From Curvibacter lanceolatus ATCC 14669 (GTDB lineage: Bacteria; Pseudomonadota; Gammaproteobacteria; Burkholderiales; Burkholderiaceae_C): a DNA stretch of 64,000 nucleotides. The position numbers and the translations under genes are program-made. The stretch lies in the NCBI RefSeq assembly GCF_000381265.1, contig NZ_KB906281.1, positions 1 to 64,000 on the forward strand. Direction: 5' to 3'. This document shows, in pieces, positions 50,130-57,659 of the stretch. A model generated the notes under the pieces. The model did not search any database. It worked only from the letters and a program-made list of their open reading frames with translations, and was not told where the DNA came from. Position 1 is the stretch's first letter; the number at the start of each line of letters is the position of its first letter.

Positions 50130-50196
50130 CAGAGATCACCCACCGACCAAGACGACAAGCTGACTGCCGCCTATGCCGATGGGTTGTGCCAGGCAT

Positions 50197-50802
50197 TTAG
50201 ACGATGCTGGCACCCAGGGCCGGGAACACATCAGTGAACAACAACGTGATCAACTGTTGGCCTGCCGGCGTAGACCAGTCTTGAGCGATTTCCGCCATGA
50301 GTGTGTTGGTCGCCGTCAGCACGACGCCCGCATCGTGCATGCGTTGACGCGAGAACTCCTCGGACAGATCGCTGGGTGAGCCCGAGGCATCCATCACGGC
50401 TTGCACATTGAAGCCTTCAACAGCGGCATCGATGGCCGGGAAGATCAAGCAAACGTCCGTGGTCACGCCTGCCATGATGAGGTTCTTGCGCCCCGTGGCC
50501 AGCACGGCATTGCGGAAGTCGGCATAGGCCCAGGCATTCACGACCCCAGGGCGCTTGACGCGCGCTTCGTATGCCTGCGGGAGGATCTCTGCGATCTCCG
50601 GCAGGATCGGGCCTTGGGCGTTTTCTTCCTGGCTGGAGGTGATCACGACCGGCATGTTCAAAATCTTCGCCATCTTGGCCAGTGCAATCGACTGTTTCGC
50701 AGCCAGATCCTTGTCGATGTTCTTGATCAGCTTCATCGTGCCGACTTGGTGGTCGATCAGCAGCAGTGCCGAGTTCTCGGCGGTGAATCGTTCGATTTTC
50801 AT
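50197..50802 (-). CDS. Second isochorismatase-family (YcaC-like) hydrolase
   Basis: From ATG 50802 (AAAGGA 10 bases upstream) the 201-residue protein reads ENSALLLIDHQVGTMKLIKN, EARVKRPGVVNAWAYADFRN and MAGVTTDVCLIFPAIDAAVE, giving the Asp, Lys and Cys of the family. Overall it lines up closely with the protein at 47289 (IDHQVGTM; VKR-x-GxVNA; AGVTxDVC), so they are paralogues. It lies between the pirin and monooxygenase genes. Confidence 0.88.
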   Translation of the reverse strand: MKIERFTAENSALLLIDHQVGTMKLIKNIDKDLAAKQSIALAKMAKILNMPVVITSSQEENAQGPILPEIAEILPQAYEARVKRPGVVNAWAYADFRNAVLATGRKNLIMAGVTTDVCLIFPAIDAAVEGFNVQAVMDASGSPSDLSEEFSRQRMHDAGVVLTATNTLMAEIAQDWSTPAGQQLITLLFTDVFPALGASIV

Positions 50803-50865
50803 GATGATGTTTCCTTTCATTGATAAGAGCGGATGAATCACCCGCCAGTGTTTGCGTGGCTACCT

Positions 50866-51690
50866 TTACAGGTCCCCCATCTCGCCACGCTGGTATGCGG
50901 CAGTGGCCGCCATCAGGTTCTCCTGGCTCGCAAAAGCCATCGGCCCGTTTGAATAAATGGTTTGCTGCAAGGGCTCACCCATGAAGACGGCCACTTTGGC
51001 GCCCCCCGCCTTACCAACCAATCGGTGCGCGCTGGCGTCACTGACCATTGGCAGGATCGGTGCGCCCAGGTTTTCAAGACCAAAGGTCTCGCCATTGAGT
51101 TCGACGCTGCCGTGAACGGGCATGAAGAAGGCTTTTTGACCTGCTGGCACCGGCACTTCCAACTCGGCACCGGCTTCCAGGGTGATGTCCAACAGCGTCA
51201 CCGGGGTCGGTGGCGTCAGGGGCGAAGACACTCCGTCAAAACTACCCAGGGGCACTCGGATACGGACGCCTGGGCGCTGCACGATGGGCACCTCTTGAGG
51301 GCTCAGGGTCAGTGCAAATGGAGGGGCAGTTTGCCGATCCTGAGGTAGGTTGATGAAGATCTGCAGCAGGTGCGTGGTCAGGCCCGTGACGGCCGGGTTT
51401 TCTTCATGAACCACCCCGCGCCCGGCTGCCAACCAATGCAGGCCACCCGGCTGAATCAAGGTCCGGTTGCCATTCGAGTCCCGATTGGCAATGCCCGTTT
51501 CCGAATCCAGAAAGAGGTAGGTGACGGCGGAGAAACCCGCATGAGGATGCGGGGGGAAAGTCGGCGCGCTCATCCAGGCATGGTCAATACCCATGAACGG
51601 GTCCAACAGCGACGGATCGGCACCGTGCAAACGGTAGGCGCTGAATTGGCTGCCCCGGTTGGCACGCTGCATGCGGGCGATGGTGGTCAT
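50866..51690 (-). CDS. Pirin-family cupin protein
   Basis: The 274-residue protein has the pirin signature SLLDPFMGIDHAWMSAPTFP, PHPHAGFSAVTYLFLDSETG and LHWLAAGRGVVHEENPAV, whose two His of HPH and the HxE of VHEE are the Fe ligands. Pirins act as quercetinase-like dioxygenases or redox-sensing cofactors. It is second in the OYE operon, spaced 11 bases from it, which suggests a quinone/electrophile stress role. Confidence 0.9.
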   Translation of the reverse strand: MTTIARMQRANRGSQFSAYRLHGADPSLLDPFMGIDHAWMSAPTFPPHPHAGFSAVTYLFLDSETGIANRDSNGNRTLIQPGGLHWLAAGRGVVHEENPAVTGLTTHLLQIFINLPQDRQTAPPFALTLSPQEVPIVQRPGVRIRVPLGSFDGVSSPLTPPTPVTLLDITLEAGAELEVPVPAGQKAFFMPVHGSVELNGETFGLENLGAPILPMVSDASAHRLVGKAGGAKVAVFMGEPLQQTIYSNGPMAFASQENLMAATAAYQRGEMGDL

Positions 51691-51701
51691 GATGCAATTC
51701 C

Positions 51702-52772
51702 TCAGTCGGTCTGAACAGCTGCCAAGGTGGGGTAGTCGATATACCCCTTAGCAGTAGGCGGGGCAAAGAAGGTGCTGTGGTCCACTGTGTTGAGCGCAGC
51801 CCCCACGCGAAAACGTTCCGGCAGGTCTGGGTTGGCGAGGAAGGCGCTGCCAAACACGGTGGCATCCGCTTTGCCCTCCGACAGCGCCTGCTCTGCACTG
51901 TCCTGTGTCAACCCGCCACCCATCAAGTAGGCCCCGTCGAAACGTGGGCGCAACAGAGCGTGGTAATCAAACGCTGCATTGAAGAGCGCCACATGCAGGT
52001 AGGCGAGGCCTTTGCCGCGGATTTGGTCCACCAGGTAGGTGTAGGTCGCTTGAGGTGTGGCGTCGACGATGCTGTTGTAGTTCATCTCCGGGGAGATCTT
52101 GATGCCGACACGATCAGCTCCTGCCTCTGAAACCATCGCGTCGAGAACTTCCAACACAAAGCGAGCGCGGTTCTCGACGGAGCCGCCATAGGCATCCGTG
52201 CGTTGATTGCTGCCAGAGGACAGGAATTGCTCCGGCAGATAGCCCGAGGCGGTGTGAAGCTCGACGCCATCAAAACCTGCGTCGATGGCACGGCGCGTTG
52301 CCTGGCGGTATTCGTTGATCACGCCAGCGATTTCTGCGGTACTGAGTTCACGGGGGGTGACGAAATCCACCTGGCCGACCGGTGTCCAAGCCTTGCCAGC
52401 AGGTTGAATGGCCGACGGAGCCACCGGGGTTGCGTCATTCAGCAGCGAGGGATGGGACACACGTCCGCAGTGCATGACCTGCATGAAAATCCGGCCACCG
52501 CGGGCATGCACGGCCTCGGTCACCTTCTTCCAAGCTGCAACTTGCTCTGGCGTCTCGATGCCGGGCGTGTTGATGTACCCCTTGCCCATGGCGGACGGGA
52601 ACACCCCTTCCGAGATGATCAAGCCGGCACTGGCGCGCTGGGCGTAGTAGGTCACAGTCAAATCACTGGGCACGCCCTGGGCATCGGAGCGTGAGCGTGT
52701 CATGGGCGCCATGACCAGGCGGTTCGGAGCGATGTAACGACCGATGCGGACGGGATCGAAGAGTGTAGACAT
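51702..52772 (-). CDS. Old Yellow Enzyme-family NADH:flavin oxidoreductase (NemA-like)
   Basis: The 356-residue TIM barrel starts PVRIGRYIAPNRLVMAPMTR and continues IFMQVMHCGRVSHPSLLND, GFDGVELHTASGYLPEQFLS, SSGSNQRTDAYGGSVENRAR. The Cys in VMHCGR is an FMN-contact position. In NemA the substrate pair is His-x-x-His; here it is His-Thr-Ala-Ser, so the second partner is Ser. It reduces activated alkenes, quinones or nitro compounds. It is first in the operon that continues with pirin, isochorismatase and monooxygenase genes. Confidence 0.9.
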   Translation of the reverse strand: MSTLFDPVRIGRYIAPNRLVMAPMTRSRSDAQGVPSDLTVTYYAQRASAGLIISEGVFPSAMGKGYINTPGIETPEQVAAWKKVTEAVHARGGRIFMQVMHCGRVSHPSLLNDATPVAPSAIQPAGKAWTPVGQVDFVTPRELSTAEIAGVINEYRQATRRAIDAGFDGVELHTASGYLPEQFLSSGSNQRTDAYGGSVENRARFVLEVLDAMVSEAGADRVGIKISPEMNYNSIVDATPQATYTYLVDQIRGKGLAYLHVALFNAAFDYHALLRPRFDGAYLMGGGLTQDSAEQALSEGKADATVFGSAFLANPDLPERFRVGAALNTVDHSTFFAPPTAKGYIDYPTLAAVQTD

Positions 52773-53083
52773 GGTGAAAACTTCCTTGTTGAGTGCGATG
52801 GCGTCATCTTTGATTAACTTCCACTAGAGATAAAGTGGTCTGAATGGCATTGACTGATCCAAAAATGGCGCAATAAGACGCAGCCCATCCGGTCACGGAG
52901 GGCTGTGTGGGGCCTTTGTCAGCGGGGAAGGGCTTGGCGCTGGGGGGCGTGGGCCAGCGTGAAGATCTGGGCTGCTTATGACCCCGAGGCGAACCCCTGG
53001 TGCGGTGCCCTTGCCCGGGACTCGCCTACGTTCGCCAAGGCCTCACCCAGGATGAGGAAACTGTGACCCAGCCTTGGCGCTTC
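52773..53083. other. Gene-free stretch upstream of the OYE operon
   Basis: About 310 bases without a frame that I can support. It must contain the OYE promoter. The end of the hydrolase gene of the neighbouring operon lies at 53084. Only one short inverted repeat (52821-52838) was seen. Confidence 0.5.
52821..52838 (-). promoter_or_regulatory. Candidate operator before the OYE operon
   Basis: CCACT (52821-52825) pairs with AGTGG (52834-52838) around an AT-rich 8-base spacer, 48 bases upstream of the OYE start. It could be a dimeric regulator site; the arms are short and chance cannot be excluded. Confidence 0.3.
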
Positions 53084-53932
53084 TCAAGCGGGATGGCAGG
53101 CCGCGGCCTGCTCATGTTGGTGAACAAAAAAGGCCTCGACTGAGGCATGGATCTCGTGGGCAGAATGCCTCGCATCGGGCACCACATCCCACTGGCTGGC
53201 CGCCCCGGCGCCAAGCAGCACCTGGTGCAGGTAGGCCGCGCGCCGCACTCGCGTCAGGCCCGTGTCGTTGACGCCCTCGACATACAAGGGGTGCCCTGGC
53301 GCGACTTGGATGTCCGTGTCCGTGTCGGCACCTCCAACCACCACCTGCACCGGCAGACCGTGCATGGCGGCACGGTCTACGCCTTGGCCAAACCGGGCCT
53401 GCACATCCTTCACCCCGACAAACCAGGGTCGCTGAGGATCCAGGCCATTGACCATGCCCGGTGCCCCGACGGACACCGCACTCAAGCGTGCGGCATGCAG
53501 GTACATGAAGCGGTGCGCAAACTGCCCGCCGCCAGAAAAGCCTGCCAGCCAGAATTTCTGCACCGGCAGCGCGAAGCGCCGCTGCATCTCGTCCACCATG
53601 GCCAGCAGCAGGAGGTCGTACCGTATGTCGCGGTACTTGAGAAACAGGTAGTTGTGCAGCTCCTCGTCGTCGGTGACGGCCATCGGGAACAAGGGGGCCA
53701 GCACCACGCAGTTGGTGGCATCGGCGAGCGGCGCAAACAGCTGCCTGGCCGCCTCGGGTGCGCGCTCCGAGCCATGCACCACCACCAGCAGGCGGAAGGT
53801 GTGGGCTGTGGCCGCCGTGTAGTGCGCGGGCACGTAGGCACAGTAAGAAAAGCGCCGATCAGCCTTGCAGGCCTGAAAGGCGAAATAGCCTGTCGGCTGG
53901 CCGATCTGGAACAGGGGTGGCGTCGGGCTCAT
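53084..53932 (-). CDS. Alpha/beta-hydrolase (feruloyl-esterase/PHB-depolymerase-like)
   Basis: The 282-residue product shows RLLVVVHGSERAPEAARQLF (oxyanion region), KFWLAGFSGGGQFAHRFMYL (nucleophile in GFSGG), VQVVVGGADTDTDIQVAPGH (acid) and PDARHSAHEIHASVEAFF (His). This pattern is that of LpqC/PHB-depolymerase-like esterases. No signal peptide, so it acts in the cytoplasm. It starts inside the end of the Bug-protein gene (four-base overlap), and its substrate may be related to the ligand of that protein. Confidence 0.78.
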   Translation of the reverse strand: MSPTPPLFQIGQPTGYFAFQACKADRRFSYCAYVPAHYTAATAHTFRLLVVVHGSERAPEAARQLFAPLADATNCVVLAPLFPMAVTDDEELHNYLFLKYRDIRYDLLLLAMVDEMQRRFALPVQKFWLAGFSGGGQFAHRFMYLHAARLSAVSVGAPGMVNGLDPQRPWFVGVKDVQARFGQGVDRAAMHGLPVQVVVGGADTDTDIQVAPGHPLYVEGVNDTGLTRVRRAAYLHQVLLGAGAASQWDVVPDARHSAHEIHASVEAFFVHQHEQAAACHPA

Positions 53933-54897
53933 TGCGGGGTGGCGCCAGAGCGCTTGACCAGGACGGCATGCTTGTCCAGTTCGCTGATCAAATACGCCCG
54001 CGCCTGCTCAGGTGTTGACATGACCGGGGTCAGGCCTTGCAAGGCAATGGCCTCTTTCACCGCGGGCTCGTCCATCGAGGCCTTCAGATCGCCGTAGTAT
54101 TTTTGGACCAGCGCCGGTGGCAAGCCCTTGGGGCCCAGCAAGGCCAGCCAGGCATCGAAGTTGTAGCGTGGCAGGGTGTCCGACACGCTGGGCACATCCG
54201 GCAGCGCGGGCGACCGCTTGCTGGTCGTCAACCCCAGGGCGCGCAGCTTGCCGGCTTTCACAAACTGGGCCACCGAGGGCAAGGCCAGGTAGGCCATCTG
54301 AACCTGGCCGCTGACCAGATCCGCAATCAGGGTGCTGGCATCTTTGTAGGGAATGTGGGTGGTCTTGACGCCCGCCTCGCTGTCAAACAGCTCCCCCGCC
54401 AGGTGCAACACCGTGCCAATGCCCAGCGAACCATAGTTGTAGGTGCCGGGGGGCTTGGCCTTGATGTCGGCGATCAACTCCGGAACGGTTCTGGCACTCA
54501 GCGTGGGCGACGCCACCAGCACCAGTGGCACCACGCCGATGATGGTGATGGGGGTGAAACAGCCAATCGCGTCGTAAGGCAGGCTTTTGAACAGGCTGGG
54601 GTTGACCACGTGGTTGGAGGACACGATCTGCAAGGTGAACCCATCGGGCGTGGCCCGTGCCACCTGGGCCGAAGCCAGGGTGCCGCCGGCGCCGGGCAGG
54701 TTCTCGACCACCACCGGGTGGCCGCTGCGTTGGGCAAAAGGTGTCGACACTACGCGCATGTAGGCATCCATGGCTGAGCCCGCCGGGCCCGGTACCACAA
54801 CGCGGATGGCCCGCTCGGATTGGGCCAGAACGGCCATGCTCATTGAGCCCAGCAAGACCGAGAGGGCACTGCGGCGGCACAGGGTGCGTGATGTCAT
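53929..54897 (-). CDS. Bug/TctC-family tripartite tricarboxylate-type binding protein
   Basis: From ATG 54897 (GGAGA 7 bases ahead) the 322-residue protein has a signal peptide (ALSVLLGSMSMAVLAQ) and the Bug fold: IRVVVPGPAGSAMDAYMRVV, PVVVENLPGAGGTLASAQVA, SLGIGTVLHLAGELFDSEAG, GVKTTHIPYKDASTLIADLV. These periplasmic proteins bind carboxylates; most lack a linked transporter, as here. It is divergent from a GntR regulator with a palindrome between them. Confidence 0.92.
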   Translation of the reverse strand: MTSRTLCRRSALSVLLGSMSMAVLAQSERAIRVVVPGPAGSAMDAYMRVVSTPFAQRSGHPVVVENLPGAGGTLASAQVARATPDGFTLQIVSSNHVVNPSLFKSLPYDAIGCFTPITIIGVVPLVLVASPTLSARTVPELIADIKAKPPGTYNYGSLGIGTVLHLAGELFDSEAGVKTTHIPYKDASTLIADLVSGQVQMAYLALPSVAQFVKAGKLRALGLTTSKRSPALPDVPSVSDTLPRYNFDAWLALLGPKGLPPALVQKYYGDLKASMDEPAVKEAIALQGLTPVMSTPEQARAYLISELDKHAVLVKRSGATPQ

Positions 54898-54917
54898 GAA
54901 AGTCTCCAATTGATTTT

Positions 54918-54929
54918 AGTGTCGACACT
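54918..54929. promoter_or_regulatory. Perfect palindromic operator candidate, GntR/Bug intergenic region
   Basis: AGTGTCGACACT is a perfect 12-base palindrome, 20 bases upstream of the Bug-protein start and 94 bases upstream of the GntR start. FCD-type GntR regulators bind such short palindromes, so autoregulation and control of the Bug gene are likely. Confidence 0.6.
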
Positions 54930-55023
54930 TTCAGTTTATTTCACCCTGGGCAGGCCATGAAATGCGGGTAAACGAGATCAAGTGCCGACAGCATCGGCCC
55001 CCCCACAGCCCGACAATGGCGCC

Positions 55024-55707
55024 ATGACCGAGCCCAGCGCCGCCGACGACATCACCGTCACCAAAATCTTCGACTCGATCCGAGACCGCATCCTGGCGGG
55101 CGATATCGCCCCGGGCCAGGTGATCAACTCGGTTGATATTGCGGGCCGTTTCGGAACCAGTCGCACGCCCGTGCGCGAGGCCTTGTTGCTGCTCAGCCGC
55201 TATGGCCTGGTGAGCATGGCGGCGCGCAGGCGCCCCCAGGTGACGCCGGTGTCGGCCAAGGCCATCCGCGAGCTGTATGCGTTGCGCGTTGCCTTGCATA
55301 GTCTGGTGGCGGAAGCCATCGTGGAGCAGGCCAGCGATGCGGCCTTGCAGGCCTTGCATCAACAGGCCTTCGAGTTGCTGCAGAACTTTGAGCACTGCAG
55401 CACCGAGGCCCACCTGCAGGCGGTGGAGCACTACCTGGGTGCTGAGGCGCAACTGGCCGGCAACCAGATCGTGCTGGACGTGTTGGACTCGCTGAAGTGG
55501 AAGATCAGCTGGTTTCGCCGACTGGGCTGCATGAGCCCGGCGCAACTGAAAGTCCTGTCACAGGACCGCCTTCGGGTGGCCGAAGCCTATCGCGATCGCG
55601 ATGTCCGCCTGGCCGATGCCCTGAACCGCTCCATGCTGAAAAAGGCAGCCCTGTACTGCGAAGAGAATTTCATGGCGACTGCCAACGGCGTTATCCGTTG
55701 CCTATAG
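55024..55707 (+). CDS. GntR-family (FCD) transcriptional regulator
   Basis: The product (227 aa from ATG 55024) has a winged helix (IFDSIRDRILAGDIAPGQVI; DIAGRFGTSRTPVREALLLL; SRYGLVSMAARRRPQVTPVS) and an FCD-type helical domain (IRELYALRVALHSLVAEAIV; LDALNRSMLKKAAL-type end). A GTG at 54982 would add 14 residues; neither start has a clear ribosome site. It is divergent from the Bug/hydrolase genes and probably regulates them. Confidence 0.85.
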   Translation: MTEPSAADDITVTKIFDSIRDRILAGDIAPGQVINSVDIAGRFGTSRTPVREALLLLSRYGLVSMAARRRPQVTPVSAKAIRELYALRVALHSLVAEAIVEQASDAALQALHQQAFELLQNFEHCSTEAHLQAVEHYLGAEAQLAGNQIVLDVLDSLKWKISWFRRLGCMSPAQLKVLSQDRLRVAEAYRDRDVRLADALNRSMLKKAALYCEENFMATANGVIRCL

Positions 55708-55767
55708 GACTGACCAATTGACGCTCAGGCCTTTTTTAGACCCGCGAAGAAATTCCGAGGAATACAG

Positions 55768-55824
55768 TGTTGATTTCCATGCAATCCGCCCTCCCAGTGG
55801 GTCACTTCCAGATGGAAATCAACA
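55768..55824. repeat. Inverted repeat between convergent GntR and umuC genes
   Basis: TGTTGATTTCCAT (55768-55780) is exactly inverted by ATGGAAATCAACA (55812-55824) with a 31-base spacer. The outer sequence and spacer (GGGTCACTTCCAG) recall terminal repeats of IS21-type elements as I remember them; a leftover end is possible. It could also act as a transcription stop for the two convergent genes. Confidence 0.55.
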
Positions 55825-55834
55825 ATTGACCCCT

Positions 55835-57133
55835 TTATGCTCTCGCTACAGGAACCTCCTCCCACCGGGTCGTGTACTGCGGCGTTCGCCTCTCCTGTCG
55901 CATTCCCCACGACCGGCGCGCATCATCAACACCCGAGCTGGCCATGTGCACCGTCCCCTTGCCATATCGGCCATTGAGGACGTCCAAGGCCTCCATCAAT
56001 CGGGTCCGATCGTTGTGATCGTCAATGTCCAGGTCGAGTTCCCACTGCTCACAGGTCTCATCCACCAAGTCCAACAGCATGACACCCGCTTTGATCAGCT
56101 GGTAACCAGGCTGGTAGATCTGACGTATCCCCAGTGCGGCCGCATGCACCAGATGCGCTGTGTCTGCCGTGGGGCGCCTCAGTGGCACGACGATGCTCTT
56201 TGAGAATCTCGGTCCCGGCCGAAACGGCGACGTGTGCGAGAACACAAGCAGTTCGCTTGCAAGGCTGTGCTGACGGCGAAGCTTCTCTGCGGCTCGGGTT
56301 GCGAATTCACTCACCGCTTCAATCAAGGGGGCCAAGTCGGTGATCGGCCTTCCAAATGACCTGGTGCAGGCAATTTGCTTCTTGGGTGACGGGGCGTCGT
56401 CAAGATCCACGCAGGGCATGCCCTGCAACTCCCGCACAGTGCGTTCTAGGACCACACCCCATCGGCTTCGTACTGTCGCCACATCCAAACGGACAAGGTC
56501 CAAAACGGTTGCGATCCCCTCTTCTCTGAGTTGTTTCTCGATGCGCGGCCCGACACCCCAGACTTCGCCCACTTCGGTGGCAGCCAGAACGGCATCCAAG
56601 TCACTGGCCGGCAGGCTTGCAAAGTTGCAAACCTGAGAAAGATCACTGGGGTAACTGCCGGGCTTGCGCTCGGCCATCTTGGCAACGTGGTTGGCGAGTT
56701 TCGCCAAGGTTTTGGTGTTTGCGATTCCGACGCAGCACGGAATGCCAACCCACTGATGGATTCGGGCTCGAATGGCCCGGGCACGCTTGTTCAGATCGCC
56801 ACGCACGCCATCCAAGCCAATGAAGCTCTCGTCGATGCTGTAGATCTCCTGACTGGGTCCAAGCCCTGCAGCCAGACTCATCATCCGGTCACTCATGTCT
56901 CCGTACAACGTGAAATTCGCAGACAAGCCCACCAGGCCGGCCTCGTCCTCCAGGTGCCGGACGGTAAACCAAGGCGCCCCCATGCGAATGCCCAACGCCT
57001 TGGCTTCATTGCTGCGCGCCACGGCGCAGCCATCGTTGTTGCTGAGCACGACGACGGGACGCCCGTTCAGACTTGGCCTGAACACGCGCTCGCAGGAGAC
57101 GTAAAAATTGTTCCCATCAACCAAGGCGTACAT
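55835..57133 (-). CDS. umuC: Y-family DNA polymerase V catalytic subunit UmuC
   Basis: From ATG 57133 the product has 432 residues: [20 protein letters not shown] (catalytic Asp in VDGNNFYVS), [20 protein letters not shown], and [19 protein letters not shown] (second Asp-Glu pair). The little-finger domain follows after a helix-hairpin-helix ([20 protein letters not shown]). It carries out translesion synthesis. GAGG 8 bases before ATG 57133 supports this start over ATG 57151. It lies directly after umuD and shares its SOS control. Confidence 0.94.
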   Translation of the reverse strand: MYALVDGNNFYVSCERVFRPSLNGRPVVVLSNNDGCAVARSNEAKALGIRMGAPWFTVRHLEDEAGLVGLSANFTLYGDMSDRMMSLAAGLGPSQEIYSIDESFIGLDGVRGDLNKRARAIRARIHQWVGIPCCVGIANTKTLAKLANHVAKMAERKPGSYPSDLSQVCNFASLPASDLDAVLAATEVGEVWGVGPRIEKQLREEGIATVLDLVRLDVATVRSRWGVVLERTVRELQGMPCVDLDDAPSPKKQIACTRSFGRPITDLAPLIEAVSEFATRAAEKLRRQHSLASELLVFSHTSPFRPGPRFSKSIVVPLRRPTADTAHLVHAAALGIRQIYQPGYQLIKAGVMLLDLVDETCEQWELDLDIDDHNDRTRLMEALDVLNGRYGKGTVHMASSGVDDARRSWGMRQERRTPQYTTRWEEVPVARA

Positions 57134-57159
57134 ACCCAGAGCCTCATGCACGCCTGTGC

Positions 57160-57600
57160 TCAGGTCGGAAACCGTTTGATGCTGCTGGTCACCACGCCCC
57201 AGACCTCAACGGTTTGCCCTTCCTTGGGGGTGATCTCGGGGAAGGTGGGGTTTGCTGGTTTAAGTTTGGTCCTGCCCGCCCTCTGGTACAGGTATTTGAC
57301 GGTGAACTCCCCATCCAGCACGGCGACCACGACATGCCCATGTCGGGGTTTGATCGCCTTGTCGACCACCAGCATGTCCCCATCGAAGATGCCCGCATCG
57401 CGCATCGAATCCCCGCTTACACGCAGCAGGAAGGTCGCCTGGGGGTGCACGATCAACTCTGCGGTCAAGTCAATGCGCTTGACCGTGAAATCCTCTGCCG
57501 GCGAGGGGAATCCAGCCTGCACCGTATCCCGCGCAAGAGGCAACAGCAGGCCCGCTGGCGAAATCTGGATGGGAGCAGGGACAGCAACAATACTGGACAT
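57160..57600 (-). CDS. umuD: UmuD, SOS-cleavable subunit of DNA polymerase V
   Basis: The 146-residue product has the self-cleavage region [10 protein letters not shown] (cut expected between Ala and Gly; E. coli has Cys-Gly). The catalytic Ser is in [18 protein letters not shown] and the catalytic Lys in [11 protein letters not shown]. The N-terminal about 30 residues are poorly structured, as usual. The ATG overlaps a LexA-like box and probably lies at or next to the transcription start. It is followed by umuC. Confidence 0.94.
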   Translation of the reverse strand: MSSIVAVPAPIQISPAGLLLPLARDTVQAGFPSPAEDFTVKRIDLTAELIVHPQATFLLRVSGDSMRDAGIFDGDMLVVDKAIKPRHGHVVVAVLDGEFTVKYLYQRAGRTKLKPANPTFPEITPKEGQTVEVWGVVTSSIKRFPT

Positions 57601-57634
57601 TCATCCAGTATAAACTTTGCCCTGTTTCCTTCAA
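57590..57634 (-). promoter_or_regulatory. LexA-type SOS box and sigma-70-like promoter of umuDC
   Basis: ATACTGGA (57590-57597) and TCCAGTAT (57604-57611) form a perfect inverted repeat with the CTG-N10-CAG core of LexA boxes. On the minus strand, TTGAAG (57634-57629) and TATACT (57612-57607) fit -35 and -10 elements 16 bases apart. The box covers the -10 and the start codon at 57600-57598, so the transcript could be leaderless. This layout is read from sequence; LexA binding is inferred. Confidence 0.7.
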
Positions 57635-57659
57635 ATCTTCGACATCAACCCGGCGGCCA

